Assembly: GCF_000244915.1 (NCBI RefSeq)
Contig: NZ_CM001442.1
Span: 6,832,012-6,896,011 of the forward strand
Direction: 5' to 3'
Length of the DNA: 64,000 nucleotides
Source: Bradyrhizobium sp. WSM471
GTDB lineage: Bacteria > Pseudomonadota > Alphaproteobacteria > Rhizobiales > Xanthobacteraceae
The translations under genes and the position numbers were made by a program. Positions 8,739-18,612 of this stretch are shown piece after piece. Positions within the stretch are counted from its first letter, which is position 1. Each line of letters opens with the position of its first letter. The notes beneath the pieces are model-generated. The model was not told where the DNA came from. It did not search any database and worked only from the letters and a program-made list of their open reading frames with translations.

Positions 8739-9836
8739 ATGGAGATCGGCTATTTCACGATGCCTTCGCACCCGCCGGAGTGCGGCCTGAAGGAAGGGAA
8801 CGATTGGGACCTGCAGGTCATGCGCTGGCTCGACGAGCTCGGCTATCAGGAGGCCTGGGTCGGCGAGCACCATACCGCTCCGTGGGAACCCAATCCCACG
8901 CCGGATCTGCTGATTGCACAGGCCCTGATGCAGACCAAGAATATTCGCATCGGACCGGGCGGCTTCCTGCTGCCCTATCACCACCCGGCCGAGCTCGCCA
9001 ACCGCGTCGCGATGCTCGATCATCTCTCCGGGGGCCGGCTCAATTTCGGCGTCGCAGCCAGTGGCCTGCCGAGCGACTGGGCCATGTTCAACGTCGACGG
9101 CATGAGCGGACAGAACCGCGACATGACGCGCGAGGCGCTCGAGATCATTCTGAAGATGTGGAGCGATCCCGCGCCCTGGACCTACAAGGGCAAATTCTGG
9201 ACGGTGACCAAGCCGGACACGATGTTCGACTTCCTCAAGCCGCACATCAAGCCGTTGCAGACGCCGCATCCGCCGATCGGCGTCGCCGGGCTCTCGAAGA
9301 ACTCGGACACGCTGAAGCTCGCCGGCGAGCGCGGCTTCATCCCGATGAGCCTCAACCTGAACCCGGCCTATGTCGGCAGTCATTGGGATTCGGTTGTGGC
9401 CGGTGCCACCAAGACCGGGCGCAAGCCGGATCGCGCGGATTGGCGGCTGGTGCGCGAAGTGTTCGTCGCCGACTCCGACGAGGAGGCGTGGAAGCTCTCG
9501 ACCGGCGACATGATGGGGCGGATGATGGGCGAGTACTTCCTGCCGCTGCTCGGGCATTTCGGCTTCAAGGACTATCTGAAGCACGCGCCCGACGTGCCCG
9601 ATAGCGACGTCACCGTCGAATATTGCGCCAAGCGGAACTGGATCGTCGGCTCGCCCGCGACCGTCGCCGAGAAAATCGAGAAGATCTACGAGGAGGTCGG
9701 CGGCTTCGGCGTGCTGCTGGTGTTCGGCTTCGACTACAAGCACAAGGCTGAAGCCTGGCATCACTCGCTGTCGCTGCTGAGGAACGAGGTGATGCCGCGC
9801 CTGAAGCATCTCGGCTCCGCGAAGAAGGCGGCTTGA
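8739..9836 (+). CDS. LLM-class (luciferase-like) flavin-dependent monooxygenase
   Basis: A 365-residue bacterial-luciferase-fold oxygenase that would use reduced flavin and oxygen on an unknown organic substrate. Family features are the start MEIGYFTMP, the early EHHT loop (AWVGEHHTAPW, usually substrate/flavin contact), RIGPGGFLLPYHHP and SGGRLNFGVAASGLPSDW. ATG 8739 follows GGAGAGG. It is followed 57 bases on by a flavin reductase gene, making a complete two-component system, and is preceded by two sigma-54 promoters. This arrangement suggests strong induction by one compound sensed through the activator downstream. The substrate cannot be deduced. Confidence 0.85.
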   Translation: MEIGYFTMPSHPPECGLKEGNDWDLQVMRWLDELGYQEAWVGEHHTAPWEPNPTPDLLIAQALMQTKNIRIGPGGFLLPYHHPAELANRVAMLDHLSGGRLNFGVAASGLPSDWAMFNVDGMSGQNRDMTREALEIILKMWSDPAPWTYKGKFWTVTKPDTMFDFLKPHIKPLQTPHPPIGVAGLSKNSDTLKLAGERGFIPMSLNLNPAYVGSHWDSVVAGATKTGRKPDRADWRLVREVFVADSDEEAWKLSTGDMMGRMMGEYFLPLLGHFGFKDYLKHAPDVPDSDVTVEYCAKRNWIVGSPATVAEKIEKIYEEVGGFGVLLVFGFDYKHKAEAWHHSLSLLRNEVMPRLKHLGSAKKAA

Positions 9837-9893
9837 CCCGACGCGGGTGCGGCGCGATCGTGCCGCACCCGCATCCATTTCGGAGATTTCCGC

Positions 9894-10463
9894 GTGACGG
9901 TGGACGCCAGTGCTTTCGACGCCAAGGATTTCAAGCAGGCGATGCGCCAGTGCGCCGGCGCGGTCGCGCTGGTGACGGTGGGGGCCGAGCACGGCAAGCG
10001 CACGGGGCTGACGGTGACCTCGGCCTGCTCGCTGTCGGACAATCCGCCATCCCTGATCGTCTGCGTCAACCGCAACGCCAGCGCGCACGCGCGGATCCGC
10101 GAGGAAGGCGCGTTCGCGATCAACTTCCTGCACGAGGACCATGCGGCGCTGGCGCTGACCTTCAGTGGCCAGAAGGGCATCAATGGCGACGATCGCTTTG
10201 CGTTCGGGGAGTGGACGCGCGGGGTGACCGGCGCGCCGGTGCTGAGCGATGCGGTCGCCGCGTTCGACTGCGTGCTGGCCCAGGAATTCGAGACGACGAC
10301 GCATTCGATCTTCGTCGGCGAGGTGCGCGGCGCATCGCATTCCGACGGCGCGGCGCCGCTCGTGTATCTGCGCAGCAGCTTCCACGCACCGCGCGAAATC
10401 CGTGGGACAGTCACAGTCGGAGATCTCGATTCCCGGCATCTGAGCTGGAGTGATTTTTCGTAA
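9894..10463 (+). CDS. Flavin reductase component (HpaC/NtaB-like)
   Basis: A 189-residue flavin reductase of the split-barrel FMN-binding family that would supply FMNH2 or FADH2 to the upstream monooxygenase. Typical segments are AVALVTVGAEHGKRTGLTVTS, SLSDNPPSLIVCVN and FAINFLHEDH. The start is a GTG at 9894 with GGAG eight bases upstream. Same strand and short gap indicate co-transcription with the monooxygenase gene. Confidence 0.85.
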   Translation: MTVDASAFDAKDFKQAMRQCAGAVALVTVGAEHGKRTGLTVTSACSLSDNPPSLIVCVNRNASAHARIREEGAFAINFLHEDHAALALTFSGQKGINGDDRFAFGEWTRGVTGAPVLSDAVAAFDCVLAQEFETTTHSIFVGEVRGASHSDGAAPLVYLRSSFHAPREIRGTVTVGDLDSRHLSWSDFS

Positions 10464-10490
10464 GGCAGCGGCGGCGAGTTCGCTACCGTT

Positions 10491-10533
10491 CCCTTCTCCC
10501 CTTGCGGGAGAAGGTGGCGCCGCACGCAGCTGA
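10491..10533. repeat. Intergenic repeat, family C, single arm
   Basis: It begins CCCTTCTCCCCTTGCGGGAG, which folds on itself (CCTTCTCCC/GGGAGAAGG), and ends in CTGAGGG. It sits between two convergent genes and may act as a transcription stop. Other family C pieces are at 31590-31742 and 57814-57836. Confidence 0.6.
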
Positions 10534-10536
10534 GGG

Positions 10537-12393
10537 CTACTGCGCCGTCTCGATCTTCAACTGCTTGATCTTCCGATACAGCGTGGCACGGCTCAGCTTC
10601 AGCGCGCGCGCCGCTTCGGTCACATGGCCGCCATGCTTGCGTAGCGCCTCTACGATCGTGGCGCGTTCGGCCGCTGCCAGATCCGGCTCCGCCGCCCTTC
10701 CGCCAAACGGCGGCAGGTCGAGATCGGCATCGGCAATCACGCCGTCCTCCGCCGTGCAGCCGGCGAGCCGCAGCACGTGGCGGAGCTGGCGCATGTTGCC
10801 GGGATAGGGATAGGCCGCGAGCTGCGCCCAGGCCTCGTCCGAGAGGGAGCAGTTCGGCGCTTCCTCGCGCGCGATCTGGCGGATGACGTCGTCGCGGTCG
10901 GCGCGCTCGCGCAAGGCCGGCAGCCGCACCTCCATGCCGCGCAGACGGAAATAGAGGTCGGTGCGGAAGGCGCCCTCCTCGGCCATGCGGCCGAGATCGC
11001 GATGGGTGGCGCTGATCAGGCGAATGTCGACCGGCACGGGCTTCAGCGCGCCGAGCGGCCAGACTTCGCGGTTCTCCAGCACGCGCAACAGCCGCGTCTG
11101 CAGCGCGATCGGCATGTCGCCGATCTCGTCCAGGAACAGCGTGCCGCCGTCGGCCTGCACGATCAGGCCCTTCGAGCCGTCGCGGCGTGCGCCGGTGAAG
11201 GCGCCGGCCTCGTAGCCGAACAGCTCGGCATCGATCAGGCTTTCCGGCATCGCCGCGCAGTTCAGCGCGACATAGTTGTGGCGTGCGCGATTGCCGGCTG
11301 CGTGAATGGCACGAGCGAACACATCCTTGCCGACGCCGGTCTCACCATGTAGCAGCACCGGCAGATTGTGATCGCCGATGCTTCTGAGCCGCTTTACACT
11401 CTTGATCAGTCCGGGATCGCGACCGGCGAGCCGGTGCAGCGCGTCGAACCGGTCCACAGGAGCGTCACGACGCTGCGTGGACGGCCGTGGTCGCAGCGGC
11501 GGCGCGACATGGCCATGCCCCAACGGAGTGCCATCGGCCCGGCGCAGCTCGACGAGATCGTCTGCGTCGCGCGCGGCGGGATGGTCGAATTTGACGTAGC
11601 GCAACAGATCGATGCCGGCTGCGATCAAGCCATCCGTGAGACCCAGCAGTGCGCGCGCCGAACGGCAGGCGCCGACAATGCGGCGATCGTCGTCATAGGC
11701 GAGCAGGCCGCTGCCGCCGTCGCCCGGGACGGTCGCGATCCAGGCGTTGCGGAAATGACCGCGGAAGATCGCCCCCTCCATGCGCCGCGTCGCCTCCATC
11801 GTCACCGCCAGCGCAAGCTGATGCGCGGTGCGTTCGAGGTCCTCGCGGCAGGAGGTGATGTTGACGGCGCCTGCGAGCCGTCCGGCCTGGTCGAACAGCG
11901 GCGTCACGGCGCAGGAGAACATGTGCCACTGCGCGCGAAAATGCTCGTCGCGATGCACCAGGATCGGCTTCTGCTCGGCGAGTGCGGTGCCGAGCCCGTT
12001 GGTGCCTTCGAAGGCCTCGGAAAAATTGGAGCCGGTGTAGATCTTCCAGTCCATGAACAGTCTTGCGTCGGCCTCGCCGGGCAGACGGCTGAACAGCATG
12101 GTTGCGTTCACGTCTGCCAGATTGACGCAATAGCCGGCATCGCGCAGCACACGGGCGAGGTCGTCGAGCTCCGGTGTTACGAGCCGGATCGTCTCCTCCA
12201 TGGGTTCGGCGACGCGACGAATCTCGACTTCGGTCAGCGTCTGCGGCGGCCCCTGACGGGCGGGATCGAGCTTGTGGCTGACCAGGCAGCGCCGCCAGGA
12301 ATTGGCAATACGCGAAGAGGCATCGACGTCGGCCACGTGATTGGCGACGGACAAGACGCGGGCGACATGGTTCGAGGCCGAAAGGCTGGCCAT
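10537..12393 (-). CDS. Sigma-54-dependent activator, AcoR-type
   Basis: A 618-residue enhancer-binding protein. Order: N-terminal sensory region with a GAF-like domain (about residues 60-200, containing TNGLGTAL and FSCAVTPLFD), then the AAA+ domain, then a C-terminal Fis-type helix-turn-helix (GHVTEAARALKLSRATLYRKIK). The AAA+ domain has Walker A GETGVGKD, an intact sigma-54 contact loop GAFTGA near residues 397-402, and Walker B GGTLFLDEIGDM. There is no receiver domain, so the GAF region probably senses a small molecule directly. ATG 12393 has GGAG nine bases upstream. Its likely target is the pair of sigma-54 promoters at 8638-8674 in front of the convergent monooxygenase operon. Confidence 0.88.
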   Translation of the reverse strand: MASLSASNHVARVLSVANHVADVDASSRIANSWRRCLVSHKLDPARQGPPQTLTEVEIRRVAEPMEETIRLVTPELDDLARVLRDAGYCVNLADVNATMLFSRLPGEADARLFMDWKIYTGSNFSEAFEGTNGLGTALAEQKPILVHRDEHFRAQWHMFSCAVTPLFDQAGRLAGAVNITSCREDLERTAHQLALAVTMEATRRMEGAIFRGHFRNAWIATVPGDGGSGLLAYDDDRRIVGACRSARALLGLTDGLIAAGIDLLRYVKFDHPAARDADDLVELRRADGTPLGHGHVAPPLRPRPSTQRRDAPVDRFDALHRLAGRDPGLIKSVKRLRSIGDHNLPVLLHGETGVGKDVFARAIHAAGNRARHNYVALNCAAMPESLIDAELFGYEAGAFTGARRDGSKGLIVQADGGTLFLDEIGDMPIALQTRLLRVLENREVWPLGALKPVPVDIRLISATHRDLGRMAEEGAFRTDLYFRLRGMEVRLPALRERADRDDVIRQIAREEAPNCSLSDEAWAQLAAYPYPGNMRQLRHVLRLAGCTAEDGVIADADLDLPPFGGRAAEPDLAAAERATIVEALRKHGGHVTEAARALKLSRATLYRKIKQLKIETAQ

Positions 12394-12502
12394 CGCGGAC
12401 GTCTCCACCCTGTATTATTGTGCAAAGTCTGGCACCGCAGGCGGGGATGTCAATCGGGAACCGGGAACGCGGCGAAGCGCAATCAGAATTGCTGCACCGC
12501 CC

Positions 12503-15500
12503 TCACCACGTATCGATGCAGGGCCGCTTCTTCCCAGTCCGCGCCGGCGGCTTCGGCACCGAGCGCAGGCCCGCCATGATCCACCGCCGCGTCTCAGAGG
12601 GGTCGATGACGTTGTCGATCTCGAACACGGAGGCGATCGAGACAGCCTTGCCGTTGGCATAGAGCTCGGCGACCTTGTTGCGATAATAAGTCTCGCGCTC
12701 GACGGGGTCAGCGATCGCCTCCATTTCCTTGCGGAAGCCGAGGCGGACGTAACCCTCCAGGCCCATGCCGCCGAACTCGCCGGTCGGCCAGGCCGCGGTG
12801 AAGAACGAGGCGTGGAAGCCGCCGCCGATCATCGACTGCGCCCCGAGCCCATAGCCCTTGCGCAGCACGATGCCGAACAGCGGCACTGTCAGGCTCGCGC
12901 CTGTCACGAACATCCGCGAGACGTGGCGCACGATCGCGGTCTTCTCGGCTTCCGGGCCAACCATGAAGCCGGGCGTGTCGCACAACGAGACGATCGGCAG
13001 ATCGAAGGCGTCGCAGAGCTGGAGGAAGCGCGCGGCCTTGTCGCCGGCATCGGCGTCGATCGCACCGCCGAGATGGCGTGGATTGTTGGCGATCAGGCCG
13101 AACGGTTTGCCCTCGATGCGGATCAGCGCGGTGATCATGCCGACACCGTAGTCGCGGCGCAGCTCCAGCACGGACTCCTTGTCCGCGACGAGATCGATCA
13201 CGCTGCGGATGTCATAGACCCGCAGGCGGTTCTCGGGGATCGCGCGGCGCAGCAGCCGCTGGTCGGCGGCCTGCCACTCCGTCACCGCGCCCTGGAAATA
13301 GGACAGATATTTTTGCGCAACACGCGTCGCCTCCTCCTCGTCCTCGACGAGGATATCGATGACGCCGTTCGGCGACTGGAACGTAACAGGACCGACCTCG
13401 GCCGGATGATAGACGCCGAGCCCGCCGCCCTCGATCATCGCGGGGCCACCCATGCCGATCGAGGCGTTTTTGGTCGCGATGATGACATCGCAGCAGCCGA
13501 GCATCGCGGCATTGCCGGCGAAGCAATAGCCGGAGACCACGCCGATGACCGGCACCAGACCCGAGAGCCTCGCGAACTGCACGAAGGACGGACCATCGAG
13601 CCCGGTCATGCCGAGCCGGTCGGTATCGCCGGGCCGGCCGCCGCCGCCTTCGGCATAGAACACCAGCGGCACGCGCCAGTCTTCCGCGAGCGTCAGCATG
13701 CGGTCGATCTTCTTGTGATTCATGTGGCCCTGCGTGCCCGCGAGCACGGTGTAGTCATAGGCCACGACGATGCAGCGCCCGCCTTCGGGACCGAACTTCC
13801 CGGCGTTGACGGTCGCGACGCCCATGACGAGGCCGTCGGCCGGCGTGTTCTTGACGAGATCGTCGAGCTTGCGCCGGCGCCGCTGCGCCGCGATCGCAAG
13901 GCTGCCGTACTCCATGAACGAGCCATCGTCGATGAGCTGCGCGACATTCTCCCGTGCGGTGCGCTGATTGGTGTTGCGGCGGCGCTCGACCGAGGCCGGG
14001 CGATTTTCGTCGAGCGTGTTGGCCTGGCGCGCGATCAGTTCGGCGAGATCGGGACGGATGTGGTCGAGATCGACATCGGTTTCCGTTGCCGACGCGTCCG
14101 CCGCAACGTCGAGCGGCTCCAGATACATGATCGGCTCGCCATGCATCAGCGTGACACTGTCGCCGGCGACGAGCTTCATGACGCGTCCGCCCTGCTCGGC
14201 CATGACGAGATGCTCCATTTTCATGGACTCGATCACGGCGAGCTGCTGGCCCGGGCGCACGACCTCGCCTTCCTTCACCTGGATGGTGACGATGGTTCCC
14301 TGCAAGGGCGCTGCGACCATCACGGCGCCTTCAGGAACTACCTGCGCGACGTGTGCGTCGGTGTCTTGGCCGACGCTTCGCTCGCTCGCGGCAAAATACA
14401 GCGGCTTTGCAGCGCAATCAGCGGCCACCACGAGCTTCGCGATATTGCGATCGATGAAGTCTGTCGCGATGCGGTTGGCCCTGAAGTCGGGATGCGCCAG
14501 CACGGCCTGGAGGAAGGCGATGTTGGTGATGACGCCGTCGATCCGAAACTCGCGCAAGGCACGCGAAGCCTTGGCAACGACCTCGTGCCAGGCTTCACCG
14601 GGCGTATGCACGATGACCTTTGCCAGCAGCGAGTCGAAGGCGGCGCTGGTCTTGTAGCCGGCATACCCAAAACTGTCGACGCGGACGCCGGGACCTGACG
14701 GCGGCTCGAACACGGCAAGTACGCCGCCGGTCGGGTGCGTCGCCCCCAGCTCGTCCAGCGTCTCCATGTTGACGCGCAACTGCATGGCGTAGCCGCGCGG
14801 TTTCGGGATCGAAGCTTGCGCCAGGCCGAGCGAGGCAAGCGAGGCACCGCCAGCGACCGCGAGTTGGGCGCGGACGAGATCGAGGCCGAGCACCTCTTCC
14901 GTCACGGTGTGCTCTACCTGAAGCCGCGGGTTGGCCTCGATGAAGGCAAAACTGTCTTCGGCAGTGCCGTCAACCAGGAACTCGAACGTGCCGAGATTGT
15001 CGTAGGACGCGGCCGCGGCGAGTTGCTTGGCCGCTTCGATGATCCGGCCACGCAAGCCGTCGCTGAGCGACGGGCTCGGCGCTACCTCGATCAGCTTCTG
15101 GTGCCGGCGCTGAATTGAGCATTCGCGTTCCCAAAGGTGAGAGATCGCGCCATGGCGGTCGCCGATGATCTGCACCTCGATATGGCGCGCCCGCCGGATC
15201 AGCCGTTCGGCATAGACGCCGTGGAAGCCGAACGCGGCCTTGGCCTCGGACTGGCAGCGCGTGTAGGCCTCCGCGAGATCGGCAGCGCGCTCGACCACGC
15301 GCATGCCGCGGCCGCCGCCGCCGGCCATCGCCTTGATCACGATCGCCGCGTTGCTGCCGAGCGAGGTGAAGAACGCCGTGATGTCCTCCAGCGAGGACGG
15401 CCCGCTGGTGCCGGCGATGATCGGCACGCCGCAGCGCTTTGCCAGCTGACGTGCCGCCACCTTGTCGCCGAACAGTTCGAGCGCCGCCGGCTTCGGCCCG

Positions 15501-15808
15501 ACGAAGGCGATGCCTGCATCGGCGCAGGCCTTCGCAAACGCAGCGTTCTCGCTGAGGAAGCCGTAGCCGGGATGCATGGCGTCGCAGCCTGCGCTCTTCG
15601 CCGCCTTCACCACGGCCTCGATGTCGAGATAGGCCCGCGCGCCGCGGCCGGCAATTTCGACCGCCTCGTCGGCAACCCGCACATGCAGCGACAGCGCATC
15701 GTCCGCGGTATGGATCGCGACCGTCGCGATCCCCGCGTCCGCCGCCGCACGCGCGATGCGGATGGCGATCTCGCCGCGATTGGCGATCAGGAGCTTCTTG
15801 AACGACAT
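12503..15808 (-). CDS. Single-chain acyl-CoA carboxylase (LCC-type)
   Basis: A 1101-residue biotin-dependent carboxylase with all activities in one chain. The N-terminal 450 residues form the biotin carboxylase (LIANRGEIAIRIARAA, ATP-grasp loop MAGGGGRGM, HIEVQIIGD, EANPRLQVEHTVTEE). A linker region is followed by the biotin carrier motif ESMKMEH with the biotinyl lysine at K530. The rest is a carboxyltransferase with beta- then alpha-type halves (YDYTVLAGTQGHMNHKK, GYCFAGNAAMLG, DTPGFMVGPEAEKTA). Order and length match the long-chain acyl-CoA carboxylases described from Mycobacterium and Rhodopseudomonas. ATG 15808 has GGAGA upstream. The acyl-CoA used is not readable. It is divided from the upstream regulator gene by 109 bases. 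Confidence 0.88.
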   Translation of the reverse strand: MSFKKLLIANRGEIAIRIARAAADAGIATVAIHTADDALSLHVRVADEAVEIAGRGARAYLDIEAVVKAAKSAGCDAMHPGYGFLSENAAFAKACADAGIAFVGPKPAALELFGDKVAARQLAKRCGVPIIAGTSGPSSLEDITAFFTSLGSNAAIVIKAMAGGGGRGMRVVERAADLAEAYTRCQSEAKAAFGFHGVYAERLIRRARHIEVQIIGDRHGAISHLWERECSIQRRHQKLIEVAPSPSLSDGLRGRIIEAAKQLAAAASYDNLGTFEFLVDGTAEDSFAFIEANPRLQVEHTVTEEVLGLDLVRAQLAVAGGASLASLGLAQASIPKPRGYAMQLRVNMETLDELGATHPTGGVLAVFEPPSGPGVRVDSFGYAGYKTSAAFDSLLAKVIVHTPGEAWHEVVAKASRALREFRIDGVITNIAFLQAVLAHPDFRANRIATDFIDRNIAKLVVAADCAAKPLYFAASERSVGQDTDAHVAQVVPEGAVMVAAPLQGTIVTIQVKEGEVVRPGQQLAVIESMKMEHLVMAEQGGRVMKLVAGDSVTLMHGEPIMYLEPLDVAADASATETDVDLDHIRPDLAELIARQANTLDENRPASVERRRNTNQRTARENVAQLIDDGSFMEYGSLAIAAQRRRRKLDDLVKNTPADGLVMGVATVNAGKFGPEGGRCIVVAYDYTVLAGTQGHMNHKKIDRMLTLAEDWRVPLVFYAEGGGGRPGDTDRLGMTGLDGPSFVQFARLSGLVPVIGVVSGYCFAGNAAMLGCCDVIIATKNASIGMGGPAMIEGGGLGVYHPAEVGPVTFQSPNGVIDILVEDEEEATRVAQKYLSYFQGAVTEWQAADQRLLRRAIPENRLRVYDIRSVIDLVADKESVLELRRDYGVGMITALIRIEGKPFGLIANNPRHLGGAIDADAGDKAARFLQLCDAFDLPIVSLCDTPGFMVGPEAEKTAIVRHVSRMFVTGASLTVPLFGIVLRKGYGLGAQSMIGGGFHASFFTAAWPTGEFGGMGLEGYVRLGFRKEMEAIADPVERETYYRNKVAELYANGKAVSIASVFEIDNVIDPSETRRWIMAGLRSVPKPPARTGKKRPCIDTW

Positions 15809-15935
15809 GCAGCGTCTCCATGCCCGCGTGCCCAAGCGCGGATCGGCAGGTCCGATGGTTCTGCTTCGTCACTTTAACCGAGGCCGTCAAGGGCAAGAAC
15901 GCTAGTGGCGACGACCGTTCCCGCGGGCCGGAATT

Positions 15936-16619
15936 TCAGTCGGGCGCGCGCGCCGTGAGGAGGCGAATAATCCGCGCCACGGCAGACGGGATCGGCGCGA
16001 TCACCGGCACGGTGAACATCGGCTGAAGCTCGCGCGCGACGTCGCCCAGCGGCCCGCCACCGATGATGACCGCCTCCGCGCCATCCTGCGCGATGCAGGC
16101 CTCGACCGCGCCGGCGAGTGCGGCGCGCAGCCGCGCCGGATCGCGCATCAGCTCCTGCGGATCGCCCTCCGCGAAGCGGACGCCGGTGTAATACGATCGC
16201 AGCCCCAGCGCGTCCGGCAAGGCGTTGATCTTCGCCTCCAGCAGCGGCGTCGTGGTCGCCACGCCGAAGCGGCGGCCGTTCTCGGCGGCTGCCAACATCG
16301 AGGACTCGCCGATGCCGACCGCCGGCCGTTCTATCGCGGCCTTGATCCCGGCCAATCCGGGATCGCCGAACGCCGCGACGATGATACCGTTGCATGCATG
16401 CCGGTTCGACTGCGCGATCTCGAGAACTTCGGTGGAAGCTGCATCCAGCGCATCCGGCGTCACGATCATTTGCGGCGCGCGCGTTGCGGTCGCGCCGTCG
16501 ATGTCGAAGCCGTCGACGGCGGCCGACTTCGCGATGGCGACCATCATCGCTGTGGTCGCCACGGAACTGTTCGGATTGATCAGGAGAATGCGCGCGCGCC
16601 GATCGGAAGTTTGGCCCAT
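15936..16619 (-). CDS. Asp/Glu/hydantoin racemase family protein, catalytic cysteines absent
   Basis: A 227-residue member of the aspartate/glutamate/hydantoin racemase fold (start ARILLINPNSS). The family normally uses two cysteines. Where hydantoin racemases have Cys in ACFGDPG, this protein reads VAAFGDPGL (A83). Where they have LGCAGM, it reads IIGGGPLG (G188). A racemase using the two-base cysteine mechanism is therefore unlikely; it may do other chemistry or bind a ligand. The start is 12 bases after the stop of the upstream chemoreceptor gene, so the two may be co-transcribed. Confidence 0.75.
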   Translation of the reverse strand: MGQTSDRRARILLINPNSSVATTAMMVAIAKSAAVDGFDIDGATATRAPQMIVTPDALDAASTEVLEIAQSNRHACNGIIVAAFGDPGLAGIKAAIERPAVGIGESSMLAAAENGRRFGVATTTPLLEAKINALPDALGLRSYYTGVRFAEGDPQELMRDPARLRAALAGAVEACIAQDGAEAVIIGGGPLGDVARELQPMFTVPVIAPIPSAVARIIRLLTARAPD

Positions 16620-16631
16620 CCCCCTGCTATA

Positions 16632-18314
16632 CTAGGCCGCCCGCACCCCCGCAACGAAAGCGCTGACCTCGTTTTCCAGCGATTGCAGCTTCTGCGACAG
16701 CCGGCCGCTCGATTGCAGCACGAGGCCGGCGGCCTGGCCGGTCTCCGCCGTCGCGTCGGTGACACCCGAGATGTTCTGCGAAACCTGGTCGGTGCCGGAG
16801 GCGGCCTCCCTCACGCTGTGGGCGATGGCCGCGGTCGCGGCGCCCTGCTCTTCGACCGCTGCGGCGATCGACGAGGATATCTCGTTGACCTCCATGATGG
16901 TCTTGCGAATGCTGTCGATGTTGCCGACGACCTGGTTGGTCTCGGCCTGGATCGCGGTGATCTGCGCGCCGATCTCGTCGGTCGCCTTCGCGGTCTGGCT
17001 TGCCAGCGACTTCACTTCGCTTGCCACCACCGCAAAGCCCTTGCCGGCCTCGCCGGCGCGCGCCGCCTCGATGGTGGCGTTGAGCGCGAGCAGATTGGTC
17101 TGCGAGGCGATCTGGTTGATGAGGTCGATGACCTCGCCGATCTTGTGCGCGGCGGCGGCAAGTCCCTGCACGGTGTCGTTGGTGCGTTGACCGTCGGCGG
17201 CGGCCTTGTCGGCCACGCTTGCAGCCTGCGCGACGCGCTGGCTGATCTCGGTGATCGAGGACGACAGCTGCGCGGCGGCGGAGGCCACCGTCTGCACGTT
17301 GCTCGAAGCCTGCTGGCAGGCGGTGGCGACGAAGCTCGCACGGTCGGTCGCCTTGTCGGCGGTCGCGGACATGCCCTGCGCGGCTTGCTGCATCGCGCGC
17401 GCCTCGTTGAAGACGTCGCGGACGACGGCTTGAACGTTCGCCTCGAACTTGCCGGCGAGGTCGGTCATCGTCTTGCGCTTCTCCTCGTCGGCCTTCTGCT
17501 TCGTCTCCTGCTGTTCGGCGTGCATCCGACCGACCGCCGACGCATTGTCCTTGAACACGGCGAGCGCCTTGGCGAGCCCGCCGATCTCGTCGCGACGGTC
17601 GGTATGGGGCACGTCGAACGCGCTGTCGCCGGCGGCGAGGCGATCGGTGAGCGCGGTGATCTTCGCCAGCGGCCGGGTCACGCTGCGGCCGATCACGAAG
17701 GAGGCGCCGAGCACGAGCACGAGCACGACCAGGCACACCAGGGCAAAGGTCATCGCATTCTGGCGGAAGACGGCGTCGACGTCGTCGAGATAGATACCGG
17801 TGCCGATGATCCAGCCCCAGGGCGCAAAGCCCTTCACATAGGAGATTTTCCCGACCGGCTGGTCGAAGCCGGGCTTCGGCCAGAGGTAGCTGTAGAAGCC
17901 CGCGCCCTGCTTCTTGACGACGTCGACGAAGCCGACGAACAGCGCGTTGCCGGCCGGATCCTTCATCCCGGCGAGATCCTTGCCATCGAGCTCGGGCTTG
18001 ATCGGGTGCATGACCATCTTGGGGGTCATGTCGTTCAGCCAGAAATACTCGACCTTGTCGTAACGCAGGCTCTTGATCTCCGCGATCGCGCCGGCCTGGG
18101 CCTGCTCGCGCGGGAGTTTTCCCTCGCTCTCGAGCTTCTGGTAGTGCGCCAGGATGCCGTAGCCGACGTCGACCATGTGCTGCGTCTTGGCCTCACGGTC
18201 CGCGATCATCTGCGTGCGCAGGGTCGAAAGCGCGATCGGCGCCAGCGCGATCATGCCGAGGAGGCTGATACCGACAATCAGGACCAGCTTGAAACTGATG
18301 CGGGAGAAAAACAT
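16632..18314 (-). CDS. Methyl-accepting chemotaxis protein with Cache sensor
   Basis: A 560-residue chemoreceptor. An N-terminal membrane segment (about residues 8-30) is followed by a periplasmic single Cache domain (about 35-180, with [15 protein letters not shown] and [15 protein letters not shown]), a second membrane segment, a HAMP domain ([20 protein letters not shown]) and the C-terminal signalling domain. The signalling hairpin tip reads [33 protein letters not shown] in order, the part that contacts CheA/CheW. ATG 18314 is used; a TTG at 18326 is also in frame. No che genes are near, as is usual for dispersed receptors. The ligand is unknown, though this Cache class often binds small carboxylates. 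Confidence 0.9.
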   Translation of the reverse strand: MFFSRISFKLVLIVGISLLGMIALAPIALSTLRTQMIADREAKTQHMVDVGYGILAHYQKLESEGKLPREQAQAGAIAEIKSLRYDKVEYFWLNDMTPKMVMHPIKPELDGKDLAGMKDPAGNALFVGFVDVVKKQGAGFYSYLWPKPGFDQPVGKISYVKGFAPWGWIIGTGIYLDDVDAVFRQNAMTFALVCLVVLVLVLGASFVIGRSVTRPLAKITALTDRLAAGDSAFDVPHTDRRDEIGGLAKALAVFKDNASAVGRMHAEQQETKQKADEEKRKTMTDLAGKFEANVQAVVRDVFNEARAMQQAAQGMSATADKATDRASFVATACQQASSNVQTVASAAAQLSSSITEISQRVAQAASVADKAAADGQRTNDTVQGLAAAAHKIGEVIDLINQIASQTNLLALNATIEAARAGEAGKGFAVVASEVKSLASQTAKATDEIGAQITAIQAETNQVVGNIDSIRKTIMEVNEISSSIAAAVEEQGAATAAIAHSVREAASGTDQVSQNISGVTDATAETGQAAGLVLQSSGRLSQKLQSLENEVSAFVAGVRAA

Positions 18315-18612
18315 TGGAGCTCGCAAGAATTGGAAGGGCTGATATGCCAGTTTATCCCGCGCCCCTTAGCAAAGCTTTAAGCATTCGGGTTCCCCCAAAA
18401 ACTCCGCAGACCTCCGTAGGATCCTACCGGCGTGCCGCGCACGGCCTCGCAGGTTCACGACGCCGGCTGCATCCGAAATGCGAACTCTTCAAAACTAGAA
18501 GCCCTCGACATCGCCCCTCCGAGCGTTGACTTGCAGGGGGCGCTGACGGAACGATCGGGACAGATCATCGGCGCCAGCCGGAGCGTGGGCGCAGCCAGAG
18601 GCCGGAGGCTCA

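Noticed and set aside
8586..10439. A 617-codon open frame antisense to the monooxygenase and reductase genes
   Set aside because: Same shadow composition; both plus-strand genes have clear motifs and ribosome binding sites.
12341..14698. A 785-codon open frame antisense to the carboxylase gene
   Set aside because: It has no family features and is rich in His, Arg, Asp and Ala as expected for the complement of a high-GC gene. The opposite strand encodes a complete carboxylase.
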